Made by a program: the position numbers and the translations under genes. Shown here in pieces: positions 14,638-24,778 of a stretch of DNA of 64,000 bases; position 1 is the first letter of the stretch; every line of letters begins with the position of its first letter. Source of the stretch: Abyssibacter profundi (GTDB taxonomy: Bacteria > Pseudomonadota > Gammaproteobacteria > Nevskiales > OUC007). The notes below the pieces were generated by a model. That model ran no database searches. It was not told the origin of the DNA and was given only the letters and a program-made list of their open reading frames with translations. The stretch covers positions 62,001-126,000 of the forward strand of contig NZ_QEQK01000011.1 in NCBI RefSeq assembly GCF_003151135.1. The letters are read 5' to 3'.

Positions 14638-15465
14638 ATGGCATTGAAGAAAGCGAAGCCGACGTCAGCCGGGCGACGATTTGTCGTTCAGGTGCATAAC
14701 GCCGACCTCCACAAAGGTCAGCCGCATGCGGCGTTGGTCGAAAAGAAAACCAAGTCGGGTGGGCGTAATAACGCCGGTCGTATCACCACGCGGCACCGCG
14801 GCGGTGGTCACAAGCAGCGTTATCGCATCATCGACTTCAGGCGGAACAAGGATGGCGTCCCGGGTCGTGTTGAGCGACTGGAATACGATCCCAACCGCTC
14901 CGCTCACATCGCGCTGATTCTGTTCGCTGACGGTGAGCGTCGCTACATTATCGCTCCGAAGAACCTGTCCGTCGGTGACAAGGTTCAGTCGGGCTTTGAT
15001 GCGCCGATCAAGCCGGGCAATGCCCTGCCGCTGCGCAATATCCCGGTCGGTACCCAGGTGCACTGCATCGAGATGCGCCCTGGCAAGGGTGCGCAGATTG
15101 CACGGAGCGCCGGCGGTACGGCGCAGCTGGTGGCGCGTGAAGGTGAATACGCCACGCTGCGGCTGCGCTCCGGTGAAATGCGCAAGGTGCATTCTGCCTG
15201 CCGCGCCACGATCGGCGAGGTGGGTAACTCGGAACACAGCCTGCGCTCTCTGGGCAAGGCTGGCGCAACGCGCTGGAAGGGCATCCGCCCGACCGTGCGT
15301 GGTGTTGCGATGAACCCGGTGGATCATCCGCATGGTGGTGGTGAAGGCCGCACCTCGGGTGGTCGTCATCCTGTGTCGCCTTGGGGTGTGAAGACCAAGG
15401 GCAAGAAGACACGTAAGAACAAGCGGACGGACGCCATGATTGTGCGCCGTCGTAACAAGCGCTAG
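14638..15465 (+). CDS. rplB: 50S ribosomal protein L2
   Basis: L2 bridges the subunits and supports peptidyl transfer. The product is 275 residues. The RNA-binding core has [20 protein letters not shown], and the C-terminal [14 protein letters not shown] includes the conserved histidine near the active centre. GCGGAGCGG precedes the ATG by about 5 nt. Confidence 0.98.
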   Translation: MALKKAKPTSAGRRFVVQVHNADLHKGQPHAALVEKKTKSGGRNNAGRITTRHRGGGHKQRYRIIDFRRNKDGVPGRVERLEYDPNRSAHIALILFADGERRYIIAPKNLSVGDKVQSGFDAPIKPGNALPLRNIPVGTQVHCIEMRPGKGAQIARSAGGTAQLVAREGEYATLRLRSGEMRKVHSACRATIGEVGNSEHSLRSLGKAGATRWKGIRPTVRGVAMNPVDHPHGGGEGRTSGGRHPVSPWGVKTKGKKTRKNKRTDAMIVRRRNKR

Positions 15466-15476
15466 GAGGTTAGGCC

Positions 15477-15749
15477 GTGCCGCGCTCATTAAAGAAGGGC
15501 CCGTTTGTTGACGGGCATCTGGCCAAGAAAGTGGCCGCGACGCAAGACGCCCGCGTCAAGCGTCCGATCAAGACCTGGTCACGCCGTTCAATGGTGACGC
15601 CAGACATGGTCGGCCTGACGATTGCTGTCCACAACGGCCGCCAGCACGTGCCGGTGTTCGTGACGGACAACATGGTGGGTCACAAGCTCGGAGAATTTTC
15701 GCCGACGCGGACCTTCAAGGGGCATCTCGCTGACAGGAAGGCGAAGTAA
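15477..15749 (+). CDS. rpsS: 30S ribosomal protein S19
   Basis: S19 binds S13 in the 30S head near the A site. The start is GTG at 15477, decided by a perfect TAGGAGG directly upstream and the N-terminus [15 protein letters not shown]. The product is 90 residues. The next ATG (rplV) starts 2 nt after the stop codon. Confidence 0.97.
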   Translation: MPRSLKKGPFVDGHLAKKVAATQDARVKRPIKTWSRRSMVTPDMVGLTIAVHNGRQHVPVFVTDNMVGHKLGEFSPTRTFKGHLADRKAK

Positions 15750-15750
15750 G

Positions 15751-16083
15751 ATGCAAACGCAAGCCACTCTCCGTTACGCACGACTCTCACCGCAGAAGGC
15801 CGCCCTGGTCGCCGATCAGGTGCGCGGATTGCCGGTCGAGAAGGCGCTGAACCTGCTGGCCTACAGCCCGAAGAAGGCCGCTCACATCATTCGCAAGGTG
15901 CTCGAATCTGCGATTGCCAACGCCGAGAACAACGACGGCGCCGATGTGGATGAGCTGAAGGTGTCGGCCATCTGGGTCAACCAGGCGCCGGTGTTCAAGC
16001 GCGTCAAGCCGCGTGCACGTGGCCGGGCAGACCGGATCACCAAGCGCAATAGCCATATCACTGTCCAGGTTGGGGACGAGTAA
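15751..16083 (+). CDS. rplV: 50S ribosomal protein L22
   Basis: L22 has a beta-hairpin reaching into the exit tunnel. The 110-residue product contains [20 protein letters not shown] and the loop [13 protein letters not shown]. It lies between rpsS and rpsC with 1-2 nt gaps on both sides. Confidence 0.97.
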   Translation: MQTQATLRYARLSPQKAALVADQVRGLPVEKALNLLAYSPKKAAHIIRKVLESAIANAENNDGADVDELKVSAIWVNQAPVFKRVKPRARGRADRITKRNSHITVQVGDE

Positions 16084-16085
16084 TC

Positions 16086-16751
16086 ATGGGTCAGAAAGTA
16101 CATCCCGTCGGTTTTCGCCTCGGCATCACGAGTGAGTGGAAGTCGCGTTGGTATGCCGAGCGCAAGGCCTACGCCGACACGCTCGCGACCGATCTCGAAG
16201 TGCGTGATTTCCTTAAGAAGAAGCTGTCGCACGCATCGGTGAGCCGCATCCAGATCGACCGTCCTGCTCGGACCGCGCGAATCACGATTCACACGGCACG
16301 ACCGGGCATCGTGATTGGTAAGAAGGGCGAGGACATTGAACGTCTGCGCACCGAGTGTGCCCGCATGATGAACGTGCCGGTTCACGTCAACGTCGAAGAG
16401 ATTCGCAAGCCAGAGCTGGACGCCACGCTGGTCGCTGAGTCTGTCGCACAGCAGCTGGAACGTCGAATCATGTTCCGGCGTGCGATGAAGCGCGCGGTTG
16501 GTAATGCCATGCGTCTGGGTGCCGGTGGTATCCGGATCCAGGTGGGTGGTCGTCTCAACGGCGCGGAAATCGCACGGACCGAGTGGTATCGCGAAGGCCG
16601 TGTGCCGCTGCACACGCTGCGCGCAGATGTGGATTACGGTACAGCCGAAGCCCACACGACCTACGGTGTCATCGGCATCAAGGTCTGGGTGTTCAAGGGC
16701 GAAGTGTTCAACAAGCCGGACGAATCGACCAACGAGTCGGCGGCTGCGTAA
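16086..16751 (+). CDS. rpsC: 30S ribosomal protein S3
   Basis: S3 forms part of the mRNA entry channel. The 221-residue product starts [14 protein letters not shown]. It has a KH domain with [13 protein letters not shown] near residue 77 and the C-terminal domain motif [20 protein letters not shown]. The C-terminus is shorter than in E. coli (233). Confidence 0.97.
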   Translation: MGQKVHPVGFRLGITSEWKSRWYAERKAYADTLATDLEVRDFLKKKLSHASVSRIQIDRPARTARITIHTARPGIVIGKKGEDIERLRTECARMMNVPVHVNVEEIRKPELDATLVAESVAQQLERRIMFRRAMKRAVGNAMRLGAGGIRIQVGGRLNGAEIARTEWYREGRVPLHTLRADVDYGTAEAHTTYGVIGIKVWVFKGEVFNKPDESTNESAAA

Positions 16752-16766
16752 CAAGGAACCGACGTC

Positions 16767-17180
16767 ATGATGCAACCGAAACGGACGAAGTTCCGGAAAC
16801 AGCACAAGGGTCGCAACCGTGGGTTGGCGATCAACGGCAACAAGGTGAGCTTCGGCGAATACGGCCTCAAGGCTGTGGGTCGCGGACGTATCACCGCCCG
16901 CCAGATCGAGGCCGCTCGCCGCGCCATGACCCGCCACGTCAAGCGTGGCGGCAAGATCTGGATCCGGATTTTCCCGGATGTGCCGGTCACGAAGAAGCCC
17001 ATCGAAGTGCGTATGGGTAAGGGTAAGGGCAATGTCGAGTACTGGGTCGCGAAGATTCAGCCAGGCAAAATGCTCTATGAAATGGAAGGGGTGCCGGAAG
17101 ACATCGCACGTGAGGCGTTTCGCCTGGCGGCTGCGAAACTGCCCGTGCAAACCCAGTTTGTCTCTCGGACGGTGCTCTGA
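16767..17180 (+). CDS. rplP: 50S ribosomal protein L16
   Basis: L16 supports the A-site tRNA position in 50S. The 137-residue product has [18 protein letters not shown] at the start, either ATG of the ATGATG pair being usable. The conserved [18 protein letters not shown], whose arginine is hydroxylated in E. coli, is present. Confidence 0.97.
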   Translation: MMQPKRTKFRKQHKGRNRGLAINGNKVSFGEYGLKAVGRGRITARQIEAARRAMTRHVKRGGKIWIRIFPDVPVTKKPIEVRMGKGKGNVEYWVAKIQPGKMLYEMEGVPEDIAREAFRLAAAKLPVQTQFVSRTVL

Positions 17181-17182
17181 TC

Positions 17183-17398
17183 ATGAAGGCTGCTGAATAC
17201 AACAAATCGTTGGCTGCCAAGAGCGACGCCGAGTTGCAGGACGAGTTGCTCTCGCTGGCGCGTGAGCATTTCAACCTGCGCATGCAGATGGCGACTGGTC
17301 AGCTGACCCAGGTCCATCAGATTCGTGAAGTGAAGCGGAACATTGCGCGGGTCAAGACCGCGATCAGTGCCCGCTCCATTCTTGAGCAGGCTGGTTAG
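17183..17398 (+). CDS. rpmC: 50S ribosomal protein L29
   Basis: Small helical protein at the tunnel exit, next to L23. The product is 71 residues, slightly longer than in E. coli (63), with the family core [14 protein letters not shown]. It starts 2 nt after rplP and its TAG shares one base with a possible GTG of rpsQ. Confidence 0.95.
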   Translation: MKAAEYNKSLAAKSDAELQDELLSLAREHFNLRMQMATGQLTQVHQIREVKRNIARVKTAISARSILEQAG

Positions 17399-17400
17399 TG

Positions 17401-17673
17401 ATGACTGAAGCGACACAGAACAAGGTCGAACACGCTGCGGTAGGCCGTGTGGTCTCCGATAAGGGTGACAAGACCATCACGGTGCTGATTGAGCGTCGTG
17501 AAAAGCATCCGCTGTACGGCAAGTACATCCGTCGCAGCACCAAGATTCACGCGCACGACGCTGACAACACAGCGAAGTCGGGTGATCTGGTGCGCGTGGT
17601 GTCCTGTCGTCCGATCTCCAAGCAGAAGACCTGGCGACTTGTTGAAGTCGTCGAGTCGGCTGTCGTCGTCTAA
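17401..17673 (+). CDS. rpsQ: 30S ribosomal protein S17
   Basis: S17 is a primary 16S rRNA-binding protein. I choose ATG 17401 ([18 protein letters not shown], 90 residues) rather than the GTG at 17398 that overlaps the rpmC stop. The core [19 protein letters not shown] is typical. Confidence 0.95.
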   Translation: MTEATQNKVEHAAVGRVVSDKGDKTITVLIERREKHPLYGKYIRRSTKIHAHDADNTAKSGDLVRVVSCRPISKQKTWRLVEVVESAVVV

Positions 17674-17686
17674 CGAGGCGCAAGCG

Positions 17687-18052
17687 ATGATTCAGACAGA
17701 AAGTATGCTGAATGCCGCTGACAACAGCGGCGCCCGTCGCGTGATGTGCGTGAAGGTGCTCGGCGGTTCTCACCGTCGCTACGCCCAGATCGGCGACATC
17801 ATCAAGGTGACGGTTAAAGACGCCATCCCTCGCGGCAAGGTCAAGAAAGGTGAGGTGCACAACGCGGTTGTGGTTCGCACCCGTCGTGGCGTTCGTCGCC
17901 CCGATGGCTCTGTGATCCGCTTTGATACCAACGCAGCCGTGTTGCTGAACCAGAAGCTCGAGCCGATTGGCACGCGCATCTTCGGCCCTGTGACCCGCGA
18001 ACTGCGCGAAAAGTACATGCGCATCATCTCGCTCGCTCCGGAGGTGCTGTGA
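17687..18052 (+). CDS. rplN: 50S ribosomal protein L14
   Basis: L14 forms intersubunit bridges and binds the RsfS silencing factor. ATG 17687 gives [18 protein letters not shown] and 121 residues; the longer in-frame extension overlaps rpsQ and is not homologous. A TAACGAGGCG Shine-Dalgarno precedes it. It opens the spc segment. Confidence 0.97.
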   Translation: MIQTESMLNAADNSGARRVMCVKVLGGSHRRYAQIGDIIKVTVKDAIPRGKVKKGEVHNAVVVRTRRGVRRPDGSVIRFDTNAAVLLNQKLEPIGTRIFGPVTRELREKYMRIISLAPEVL

Positions 18053-18378
18053 TGCAGCGTTTAAAAACAGGTGACGACGTCATTGTCATTGCCGGCAAGG
18101 ACAAGGGTCGTCGCGGCTCGGTGTCCCGCATCGTGTCCGAAGACCGCATTGTGGTCGAGGGCATCAACATGGCGAAGAAGCACGTCAAGCCGAACCCGAA
18201 TGCGGGTGTGGCCGGCGGCATCGTCGAGCAGGAAATGCCGATTCACGTATCCAACGTGATGCTCTACAACCCCGAAACGGGCAAGGGTGATCGCGTCGGC
18301 TTCCGCTGGGTCGGAGAAGGTGATGCGCGCCAGAAGGAGCGCTTCTTCAAGTCAACCGACAAGGCCGTTGAGGTCTAA
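18052..18378 (+). CDS. rplX: 50S ribosomal protein L24
   Basis: L24 is an assembly initiator near the tunnel exit. ATG 18052 shares its A with the rplN TGA, suggesting coupled translation. The product is 108 residues with a KOW motif (VIAGKDKGRRGSV, ~13-25) and NMAKKHVKPNPNAG. Confidence 0.96.
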   Translation: MQRLKTGDDVIVIAGKDKGRRGSVSRIVSEDRIVVEGINMAKKHVKPNPNAGVAGGIVEQEMPIHVSNVMLYNPETGKGDRVGFRWVGEGDARQKERFFKSTDKAVEV

Positions 18379-18390
18379 CGAGAGACGGTC

Positions 18391-18927
18391 ATGACTACAC
18401 TGGCAAGTCGATACAACGAGACGATCCGCCCCGAGCTGATGAAGAAGCTCGACTGCGGTGTCATGGAAGCTCCTCGCTTGGTCAAGATCACCCTGAACAT
18501 GGGCCTGGGCGAAGCGGTTGCTGACAAGAAAATCATGGAGCATGCGGTTGCAGACATGGCGAAAATTGCCGGTCAAAAGCCGATCGTGACGTATGCACGT
18601 AAATCTGTCGCCGGTTTTAAGATCCGCGAGGGTTGGCCAATCGGTGCCAAGGTGACGCTGCGTCGTGCGCACATGTATGAGTTTCTTGAGCGCCTGGTAC
18701 ACGTGGCCTTGCCGCGTATCCGTGACTTCCGAGGCTTGAATCCCAAGTCCTTTGATGGTCGCGGTAACTACACCATGGGTGTGAACGAACAGATCATCTT
18801 CCCCGAAATCGAGTACGACAAGGTCGACGCGCTTCGGGGCATGGATATCACCATTACGACAACGGCTCGGAACGATGAAGAAGGTCGAGCGCTGCTCGAT
18901 GCGTTCGAGTTCCCATTCCGCAATTAA
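18391..18927 (+). CDS. rplE: 50S ribosomal protein L5
   Basis: L5 binds 5S rRNA and contacts P-site tRNA. The product is 178 residues and contains [11 protein letters not shown], the [15 protein letters not shown] motif and the C-terminal [19 protein letters not shown]. The 12-nt gap from rplX holds a GAGA Shine-Dalgarno. Confidence 0.98.
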   Translation: MTTLASRYNETIRPELMKKLDCGVMEAPRLVKITLNMGLGEAVADKKIMEHAVADMAKIAGQKPIVTYARKSVAGFKIREGWPIGAKVTLRRAHMYEFLERLVHVALPRIRDFRGLNPKSFDGRGNYTMGVNEQIIFPEIEYDKVDALRGMDITITTTARNDEEGRALLDAFEFPFRN

Positions 18928-18943
18928 GGACGGTTAGGACCTT

Positions 18944-19249
18944 ATGGCGAAGAAGAGCATGATCGCGCGTGAAGTCAAGCGCGCAAAACTGGTCGAGAAG
19001 TACGCTGAGAAGCGGGCCGCACTCAAGGCCAAGATCAGTGATCCAGAGACCAGTTTCGAGGAGCGGTATGCCGCTGTGCAGGCATTGCAGGCACTCCCTC
19101 GCGACGCGAGCCCCGTGCGCATGCGGAATCGTTGCAATGTCACGGGACGGCCGCGCGGTTATTACCGCAAGTTCGGTCTTGCTCGGAACAAGCTGCGTCA
19201 GGCAGCAATGAACGGCGAAGTCCCCGGACTCGTCAAGTCTAGTTGGTAA
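18944..19249 (+). CDS. rpsN: 30S ribosomal protein S14 (zinc-free form)
   Basis: S14 is in the 30S head. This is the long (101-residue) form without the CxxC zinc motifs, with the conserved [19 protein letters not shown]. No sign of a second, zinc-type paralogue is seen in the window. Confidence 0.97.
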   Translation: MAKKSMIAREVKRAKLVEKYAEKRAALKAKISDPETSFEERYAAVQALQALPRDASPVRMRNRCNVTGRPRGYYRKFGLARNKLRQAAMNGEVPGLVKSSW

Positions 19250-19268
19250 ACGGGATATCGGTGTTGCT

Positions 19269-19664
19269 ATGAGCATGACTGATCCGATCTCCGACATGCT
19301 GACCCGCATCCGCAACGGCCAGGCCGCGCGGAAAAAGGAAGTTCGCATGCCGGCGTCGAAAGTGAAAAAAGCGATCGCTGAAGTGTTGAAAGAAGAAGGC
19401 TTTATTGCCGACTTCAATAGCACCGAGGTGGATGGAAAGCCGACCCTGGTTGTCGCGCTCAAGTACTTCGAGGGCAAGGGTGTCATCGAGCATTTGCAGC
19501 GTGTCAGCAAGCCGTCACTGCGGATCTACCGCGGTAAGGACAGCTTGCCGGAAGTGCTGGGTGGGCTGGGTATTGCCATTGTGTCGACCTCCGCTGGGGT
19601 GATCTCCGATCGCCGTGCGCGTGAGCTCGGCCAGGGTGGCGAAGTGCTTTGCACGGTGGCCTGA
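19269..19664 (+). CDS. rpsH: 30S ribosomal protein S8
   Basis: S8 binds helix 21 of 16S rRNA and in E. coli represses the spc operon. The product is 131 residues, starting [18 protein letters not shown] and ending [20 protein letters not shown] plus the GGEVLCTVA tail. The stop TGA precedes rplF by one base. Confidence 0.97.
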   Translation: MSMTDPISDMLTRIRNGQAARKKEVRMPASKVKKAIAEVLKEEGFIADFNSTEVDGKPTLVVALKYFEGKGVIEHLQRVSKPSLRIYRGKDSLPEVLGGLGIAIVSTSAGVISDRRARELGQGGEVLCTVA

Positions 19665-19665
19665 T

Positions 19666-20196
19666 ATGAGTCGCGTAGCCAAGAATCCAATCACTCTGCC
19701 GGCTGGTGTCGAAGTCAAATTCGCAGATGGCCGCGTCATGGTGAAAGGCAAGAACGGCCAGCTGGATATGGATGTTCCCGCCGGTATCGAGCTGTCCGTC
19801 GAAGACGGGCTGGTTCGAGTGTCCGACGAATCCATTGCCCAGAACACGTCGATGTCCGGCACCATGCGTGCGCTCGTCAACAACATGGTTGTGGGCGTGA
19901 GCACCGGGTTTGAGCGTCGTCTGCAGCTCGTCGGCGTGGGTTACCGCGCACAGGCGCAGGGCAACAAGCTCAACCTGGCCCTGGGCTTTTCGCATCCCAT
20001 TGATTACCCGGTGCCGGAAGGCATCACGATCGAAACGCCGTCCCAGACGGAGATCGTAGTTAAGGGTGCGAACAAGCAGGTCGTTGGACAAGTGGCCGCT
20101 GAAATCCGCGCGTTCCGTCCGCCCGAGCCTTACAAGGGCAAGGGCGTGCGTTACTCGGATGAGCGGGTCCTTCGGAAAGAAGCGAAGAAGAAGTAA
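19666..20196 (+). CDS. rplF: 50S ribosomal protein L6
   Basis: L6 lies near the factor-binding stalk base. ATG 19666 ([17 protein letters not shown], 176 residues) is chosen; upstream in-frame codons belong to the rpsH overlap. The C-terminal [16 protein letters not shown] is the family signature. Confidence 0.97.
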   Translation: MSRVAKNPITLPAGVEVKFADGRVMVKGKNGQLDMDVPAGIELSVEDGLVRVSDESIAQNTSMSGTMRALVNNMVVGVSTGFERRLQLVGVGYRAQAQGNKLNLALGFSHPIDYPVPEGITIETPSQTEIVVKGANKQVVGQVAAEIRAFRPPEPYKGKGVRYSDERVLRKEAKKK

Positions 20197-20199
20197 GCC

Positions 20200-20556
20200 A
20201 TGGCCGACAAGACAAAACGCATTCGCCGCGCCCGCAAGACGCGCGCAAAGATCTCCGAGCTGCGCGTGCCGCGCCTGTGCGTCCATCGCACGCCGCGCCA
20301 CATCTACGCTCAGATCATTGCAGCCGAAGGCGGCAAGACGCTGGCATCCGCTTCGACCATCGACAAGTCGGTTCGCGACGACGTCAATGGCCACGGCGGC
20401 AACATCGAAGCTGCGGCGCTGGTTGGCCGTACCGTGGCCGAACGTGCCAAGGCGGCCGGTATCGAAACCGTTGCCTTTGATCGTTCCGGCTTCCGCTACC
20501 ACGGCCGGGTCAAAGCGCTCGCCGACGCCGCTCGCGAGGGCGGCCTCAAGTTCTAG
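20200..20556 (+). CDS. rplR: 50S ribosomal protein L18
   Basis: L18 brings 5S rRNA into the 50S central protuberance. The 118-residue product has a basic N-terminus ([15 protein letters not shown]) and the C-terminal [20 protein letters not shown]. It starts 3 nt after rplF. Confidence 0.97.
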   Translation: MADKTKRIRRARKTRAKISELRVPRLCVHRTPRHIYAQIIAAEGGKTLASASTIDKSVRDDVNGHGGNIEAAALVGRTVAERAKAAGIETVAFDRSGFRYHGRVKALADAAREGGLKF

Positions 20557-20565
20557 GGCACTGAG

Positions 20566-21072
20566 ATGGCAAGAAACGACAACAACAACGGGCAGGGTGA
20601 TCTGCTCGAGAAGCTGGTCACGGTTAACCGTGTCGCCAAGGTGGTCAAGGGCGGTCGGCAGTTTGGTTTTACTGCATTGACCGTAGTTGGCGACGGCGAT
20701 GGGCGCGTGGGCTTTGGCTATGGCAAGGCACGCGAAGTGCCGCTCGCCATTCAGAAGGCTATGGAGCAGGCACGCAAGAACATGGTGTCTGTCCCGCTGA
20801 CGTCCGGCACGTTGCAGCACCCAATTCAGGGTCGCCACGGCGCGACGCGCGTGATCATGCGTCCGGCGTCTGATGGTACGGGTGTCATCGCCGGCGGTGC
20901 GATGCGTGCCGTCTTTGAAGTGGCCGGTGTTCAGAACGTGCTGGCAAAGAGCTATGGCTCACGTAACCCCGTGAACCTGGTTCGTGCCACTGTCAATGCC
21001 CTGACCAACATGCATGACCCGGAATACATCGCGGCCAAGCGTGGCAAGGCCGTCGAAGAGATTCGCGCGTAA
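20566..21072 (+). CDS. rpsE: 30S ribosomal protein S5
   Basis: S5 affects decoding fidelity and mRNA unwinding. The product is 168 residues. The N-terminal RNA-binding domain carries [20 protein letters not shown] and the C-terminal domain has [20 protein letters not shown]. Confidence 0.97.
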   Translation: MARNDNNNGQGDLLEKLVTVNRVAKVVKGGRQFGFTALTVVGDGDGRVGFGYGKAREVPLAIQKAMEQARKNMVSVPLTSGTLQHPIQGRHGATRVIMRPASDGTGVIAGGAMRAVFEVAGVQNVLAKSYGSRNPVNLVRATVNALTNMHDPEYIAAKRGKAVEEIRA

Positions 21073-21087
21073 GCGGAGCACCACCTG

Positions 21088-21285
21088 ATGAGCAGCGAAA
21101 AGACTATCCGCGTGACCCTAGTGAGAAGCCTGAGCGGGCGTCTCAAGGCACACCAGGCCTGCGCACGCGGCCTGGGACTCCGTCGCATGCACCAGACCGT
21201 CGACGTCATCACGACGCCGGAAAACATGGGCATGGTTCGCAAGATCGACTACTTGCTTCGCGTTGAAGAAGCGGTTGAGGGCTAA
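21088..21285 (+). CDS. rpmD: 50S ribosomal protein L30
   Basis: Small 50S protein of 65 residues, a little longer than in E. coli (59). The core [20 protein letters not shown] and LRRMHQTV is typical. A GCGGAGCACC Shine-Dalgarno precedes the ATG. Confidence 0.95.
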   Translation: MSSEKTIRVTLVRSLSGRLKAHQACARGLGLRRMHQTVDVITTPENMGMVRKIDYLLRVEEAVEG

Positions 21286-21289
21286 GCAA

Positions 21290-21727
21290 ATGCAGCTGAA
21301 CGATCTCAAGCCGGCCCAAGGGTCGAAGAAACTCCGTAATCGCGTTGGTCGAGGTCATTCCTCGGGTAACGGCAAGACCTGTGGCCGCGGTATCAAGGGT
21401 CAGAAGTCTCGTAGTGGCGGCATGCCCAAGCCCGGTTTCGAGGGTGGTCAGATGCCGTTGCAGCGCCGTCTGCCGAAGCGCGGTTTCCGGTCGCGGACCT
21501 CTCCGTTGGTGGCCGAACTGCGTCTGGATACGCTGGACAAGAGCGGTCTGGATACGGTCGATTTGGCCAGCCTGAAAGCGGCCGGCCTGCTCAATGGCAA
21601 CACGATTGATTGCAAGATCATCGGATCGGGCGAGATCACTCGTGCCGTGAAGATTGTGGGTCTTCGCACGACGGCAAGTGCCGCGAAGGCGATCGAAGCA
21701 GCTGGCGGTAGCGTCGGAAGCGAATAA
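21290..21727 (+). CDS. rplO: 50S ribosomal protein L15
   Basis: L15 is a late-assembly 50S protein. ATG 21290, 4 nt after rpmD, gives [14 protein letters not shown] and 145 residues. The Gly-rich [20 protein letters not shown] and [20 protein letters not shown] are typical. The stop shares one base with the secY ATG (TAATG). Confidence 0.97.
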   Translation: MQLNDLKPAQGSKKLRNRVGRGHSSGNGKTCGRGIKGQKSRSGGMPKPGFEGGQMPLQRRLPKRGFRSRTSPLVAELRLDTLDKSGLDTVDLASLKAAGLLNGNTIDCKIIGSGEITRAVKIVGLRTTASAAKAIEAAGGSVGSE

Positions 21728-23070
21728 TGGCTCGACAAGGTGCCAATCCAGCCGCCGGCGGCATGATGCCGGACCTGTCCAAGCTTGGAGAGGTCCGCAG
21801 TCGCCTGCTGTTTCTGCTTGGAGCATTGATCGTTTACCGCATCGGATCGTTTATTCCGGTGCCTGGTATCGATCCTCAGCAGCTCGCAGCGCTCTTTGAA
21901 GCTCAGCGTGGAACCATCCTGGACATGTTCAACATGTTTTCGGGTGGCGCGCTGGAGCGTCTCAGCCTGTTCGCGCTCGGCATCATGCCGTACATCTCGG
22001 CGAGCATCATCATTCAGCTCATGACCGCGGTATACGAGCCGTTGAAAGAGTTGAAGAAGGAAGGCGAGGCCGGTCGACGCAAAATCACGCAGTACACGCG
22101 CTACGGCACCTTGGGGCTGGCGACGTTCCAGTCCATTGGTGCGGCGGTGGCCTTGCAGAACAGCGGAGTGGCGATCAACCCGGGCATGCCGTTTATCTTT
22201 ACGGCAGCGGTTTCCTTGGTCACCGGCACCATCTTCTTGATGTGGTTGGGCGAGCAGGTAACGGAGCGCGGGATTGGCAACGGTATTTCGATGATCATCT
22301 TTGCGAGCATCGTTGCCGGTTTACCCACGGCGTTGGGTGCAACAGCTCAGCTGGTCAGCGAAGGCTCGATGGCGTCTTGGCAAGTCGTACTGCTGTTTGC
22401 TCTGGCGATTGGGGTGACGTGGTTCGTGGTGTTTGTTGAGCGCGCTCAGCGCCGGATTCCGGTGCACCATGCGCGTCGGCAGCAAGGCCGCAAAATGTTT
22501 GCAGCGCAGACGCAGCACCTGCCCTTGAAGCTGAATATGAGTGGTGTGATTCCGCCGATCTTCGCATCGTCGATCATCCTGTTCCCAGCGTCGATCGTGC
22601 GGTTCTTTGGCGAAGGGGGCCCCGGCTTCCTGCAGTCCATCGCCAATGCGCTGTCGCCTGGTCAGCCGCTGTATGTGCTGTTGTACGCGTTGATGATCGT
22701 GTTCTTCTGCTTCTTCTACACGGCACTGGTCTTTGACTCACGCGAGACCGCTGACAACCTGAAGAAGTCGGGCGCGTTTATTCCAGGCGTGCGTCCAGGG
22801 GCGCAAACAGCCCGCTACATAGACAACGTGTTGACGAAACTCACGGTGGCTGGGGCGGCGTACATCACGCTGGTCTGTCTGCTGCCCGAGTTCCTGATTC
22901 TTGAGTGGAATGTGCCGTTCTACTTTGGCGGTACCAGCCTGCTCATCATCGTGGTTGTGGTCATGGATTTCATGGCGCAGCTGCAAGCACATCTGATGTC
23001 CCACCAGTACGAGGGACTGATGAAGAAAGCGAATTTGCGGGCACCGGGCGGTGCCGGCGTGACACGGTAA
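21727..23070 (+). CDS. secY: Preprotein translocase channel SecY
   Basis: Central channel of the Sec translocon in the inner membrane. The 447-residue product has ten hydrophobic segments. Recognisable features are [13 protein letters not shown] near the first helix, [20 protein letters not shown], the SecA-binding cytosolic loop [15 protein letters not shown] and [13 protein letters not shown]. It is coupled to rplO by a TAATG overlap. Confidence 0.98.
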   Translation: MARQGANPAAGGMMPDLSKLGEVRSRLLFLLGALIVYRIGSFIPVPGIDPQQLAALFEAQRGTILDMFNMFSGGALERLSLFALGIMPYISASIIIQLMTAVYEPLKELKKEGEAGRRKITQYTRYGTLGLATFQSIGAAVALQNSGVAINPGMPFIFTAAVSLVTGTIFLMWLGEQVTERGIGNGISMIIFASIVAGLPTALGATAQLVSEGSMASWQVVLLFALAIGVTWFVVFVERAQRRIPVHHARRQQGRKMFAAQTQHLPLKLNMSGVIPPIFASSIILFPASIVRFFGEGGPGFLQSIANALSPGQPLYVLLYALMIVFFCFFYTALVFDSRETADNLKKSGAFIPGVRPGAQTARYIDNVLTKLTVAGAAYITLVCLLPEFLILEWNVPFYFGGTSLLIIVVVVMDFMAQLQAHLMSHQYEGLMKKANLRAPGGAGVTR

Positions 23071-23085
23071 CAAGAGGATCGACGC

Positions 23086-23199
23086 ATGAAAGTTCGAGCG
23101 TCTGTTAAGAAGATCTGCCGCAACTGCAAGATCATTCGTCGGCACGGTACCGTGCGCGTGATTTGCACGGACCCGCGGCATAAGCAGCGTCAGGGTTGA
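23086..23199 (+). CDS. rpmJ: 50S ribosomal protein L36 (zinc form)
   Basis: A 37-residue protein, [18 protein letters not shown] onward, that stabilises 50S. The C-x2-C, a third Cys and a His (residues 11, 14, 27, 33) form the zinc site, so this is the zinc-binding paralogue. It sits in its usual place between secY and rpsM. A CAAGAGG Shine-Dalgarno precedes the ATG. Confidence 0.95.
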   Translation: MKVRASVKKICRNCKIIRRHGTVRVICTDPRHKQRQG

Positions 23200-23230
23200 T
23201 CGATGGAAGGTGCCGCCAATCAGCTGCACC

Positions 23231-23259
23231 TTGTCATCAGTCAAGTTTTTCGGTAAATT
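23231..23259 (+). promoter_or_regulatory. Sigma-70 promoter of the alpha operon
   Basis: TTGTCA at 23231-23236 and TAAATT at 23254-23259 are spaced by 17 nt. It overlaps a 7-bp hairpin (23207-23213 with 23226-23232) at the end of the spc segment. It gives rpsM-rpsK-rpsD-rpoA-rplQ its own start, as in E. coli. Confidence 0.75.
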
Positions 23260-23305
23260 CGCGCGCCTTTTTCGGGCCGCGCAGGCAGTTCACAGGAGTT
23301 AGAGC

Positions 23306-23662
23306 ATGGCGCGTATTGCAGGCGTCAACGTACCAGCCAACAAGCATGCAGTGATCGCACTGCAGGCGATTTATGGCATCGGCCCGACTCGCGCCAAGGC
23401 GATTTGTGACGAGGCCGGTGTGGCACCGGACGTCAAAGTCAAAGAGCTGGCCGAGCCGGAAATTGACGGGCTGCGTGCAGCCGTAGCCAAGTTCACGGTC
23501 GAAGGTGATCTTCGTCGTGAAATCAGCATGAACATCAAGCGCTTGATGGATCTGGGCTGCTACCGCGGGATTCGCCATCGTCGCGGCCTGCCGGTTCATG
23601 GTCAGCGCACTCGTACCAACGCACGCACCCGTAAGGGCCCGCGTCGTCCGATTCGTAAGTAG
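23306..23662 (+). CDS. rpsM: 30S ribosomal protein S13
   Basis: S13 is a head protein touching the P-site tRNA and 50S. The product is 118 residues, [19 protein letters not shown] at the start and [20 protein letters not shown] at the end. ACAGGAG lies 9 nt upstream. First gene of the alpha operon. Confidence 0.98.
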   Translation: MARIAGVNVPANKHAVIALQAIYGIGPTRAKAICDEAGVAPDVKVKELAEPEIDGLRAAVAKFTVEGDLRREISMNIKRLMDLGCYRGIRHRRGLPVHGQRTRTNARTRKGPRRPIRK

Positions 23663-23673
23663 GTTAGTCAGAC

Positions 23674-24063
23674 ATGGCCAAGGCTCAAGCGCGTCCGCGG
23701 AAGCGGGTCAAAAAGAATATTGCAGACGGCATTGCGCACGTCCACGCAACATTCAATAACACCATCATCACGATCACCGATCGCCAGGGCAATGCGTTGT
23801 CCTGGGCGACCGCTGGTGGCAGCGGCTTCAAGGGCTCTCGCAAGTCCACGCCGTTCGCTGCGCAGATCGCCGCCGAAAAAGCGGGCAACGCTGCCGCCGA
23901 ACACGGGGTCAAGAACCTCGAAGTTCGCGTGAAGGGCCCTGGGCCGGGTCGCGAGTCGGCCGTGCGGGCGTTGAACAACGTCGGCTTCCGCATCACCAAT
24001 ATCGCAGACGTCACGCCGATTCCGCATAACGGCTGCCGTCCTCCGAAGAAGCGTCGGGTTTAA
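23674..24063 (+). CDS. rpsK: 30S ribosomal protein S11
   Basis: S11 forms the platform near the E site. The 129-residue product contains [18 protein letters not shown], the [14 protein letters not shown] motif and the C-terminal [13 protein letters not shown]. Confidence 0.98.
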   Translation: MAKAQARPRKRVKKNIADGIAHVHATFNNTIITITDRQGNALSWATAGGSGFKGSRKSTPFAAQIAAEKAGNAAAEHGVKNLEVRVKGPGPGRESAVRALNNVGFRITNIADVTPIPHNGCRPPKKRRV

Positions 24064-24066
24064 GAC

Positions 24067-24687
24067 ATGGCGAAGTACACAGGACCCAAGTGCAAGCAGT
24101 CGCGTCGTTCCGGAACGGATTTGTTCCTGAAGGGGCGCGGTCGCTCGATTGAAACCAAGTGCCGCATTGACACGCCGCCTGGCATGCACGGCAGCCGCCG
24201 TCAGCGCCTGTCGGACTATGCGCTGCAGTTGCACGAGAAGCAGAAGCTCAAGCACATGTATGGTGTGCTGGAACGTCAGTTCCGCAACTACTACAAGAAG
24301 GCTGCGTCCCAGAAGGGCTCGACCGGCCTGCTGTTGCTCCAGATGCTGGAATGCCGCCTGGACAACGTCGTGTATCGCATGGGCTTTGGATCGACCCGCG
24401 CCGAAGCGCGTCAGCTGGTCAACCACAAGTGCATCGTTGTGAACGGCCAGGTCGTGAATATTCCCTCTTTCCAGGTGAGCCCTGGGGATGTGGTGGAAAT
24501 TCGCGAGAAGGCACGCAAGCAGACGCGGATTCAGGCCGCGCTTGAAGTCGCTTCTCAGCTCGGTTTCCCCGAGTGGATGGAAGTTGACGAAAAGAAGCTC
24601 ACCGGTACGTTTAAGACGCGTCCTGATCGTGATCAGATCCTGCCGGACATCAACGAGAATCTCGTCGTCGAGCTCTACTCGAAGTAA
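24067..24687 (+). CDS. rpsD: 30S ribosomal protein S4
   Basis: S4 initiates 30S assembly and in E. coli represses the alpha operon. The product is 206 residues with an N-terminal [18 protein letters not shown] and an S4 RNA-binding domain ([20 protein letters not shown], ~residues 92-111). It is the zinc-free type. It starts 3 nt after rpsK. Confidence 0.98.
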   Translation: MAKYTGPKCKQSRRSGTDLFLKGRGRSIETKCRIDTPPGMHGSRRQRLSDYALQLHEKQKLKHMYGVLERQFRNYYKKAASQKGSTGLLLLQMLECRLDNVVYRMGFGSTRAEARQLVNHKCIVVNGQVVNIPSFQVSPGDVVEIREKARKQTRIQAALEVASQLGFPEWMEVDEKKLTGTFKTRPDRDQILPDINENLVVELYSK

Positions 24688-24732
24688 TACATCTTGGTGT
24701 CGGCGTCAGGTCATGGCGCCGCGCCCCATAGT

Positions 24733-24752
24733 CGGGCCCTCGGGCCCGCTTT
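24733..24752 (+). terminator. Hairpin between rpsD and rpoA (weak terminator or attenuator)
   Basis: A 6-bp GC stem (24733-24738 with 24743-24748) with a CTCG loop is followed by CTTT. It sits in the 91-nt rpsD-rpoA gap and could lower rpoA/rplQ expression relative to upstream genes. The U-run is short, so the strength is doubtful. Confidence 0.4.
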
Positions 24753-24778
24753 GTGTTGGTTAGTGAGGTACGTTACCT

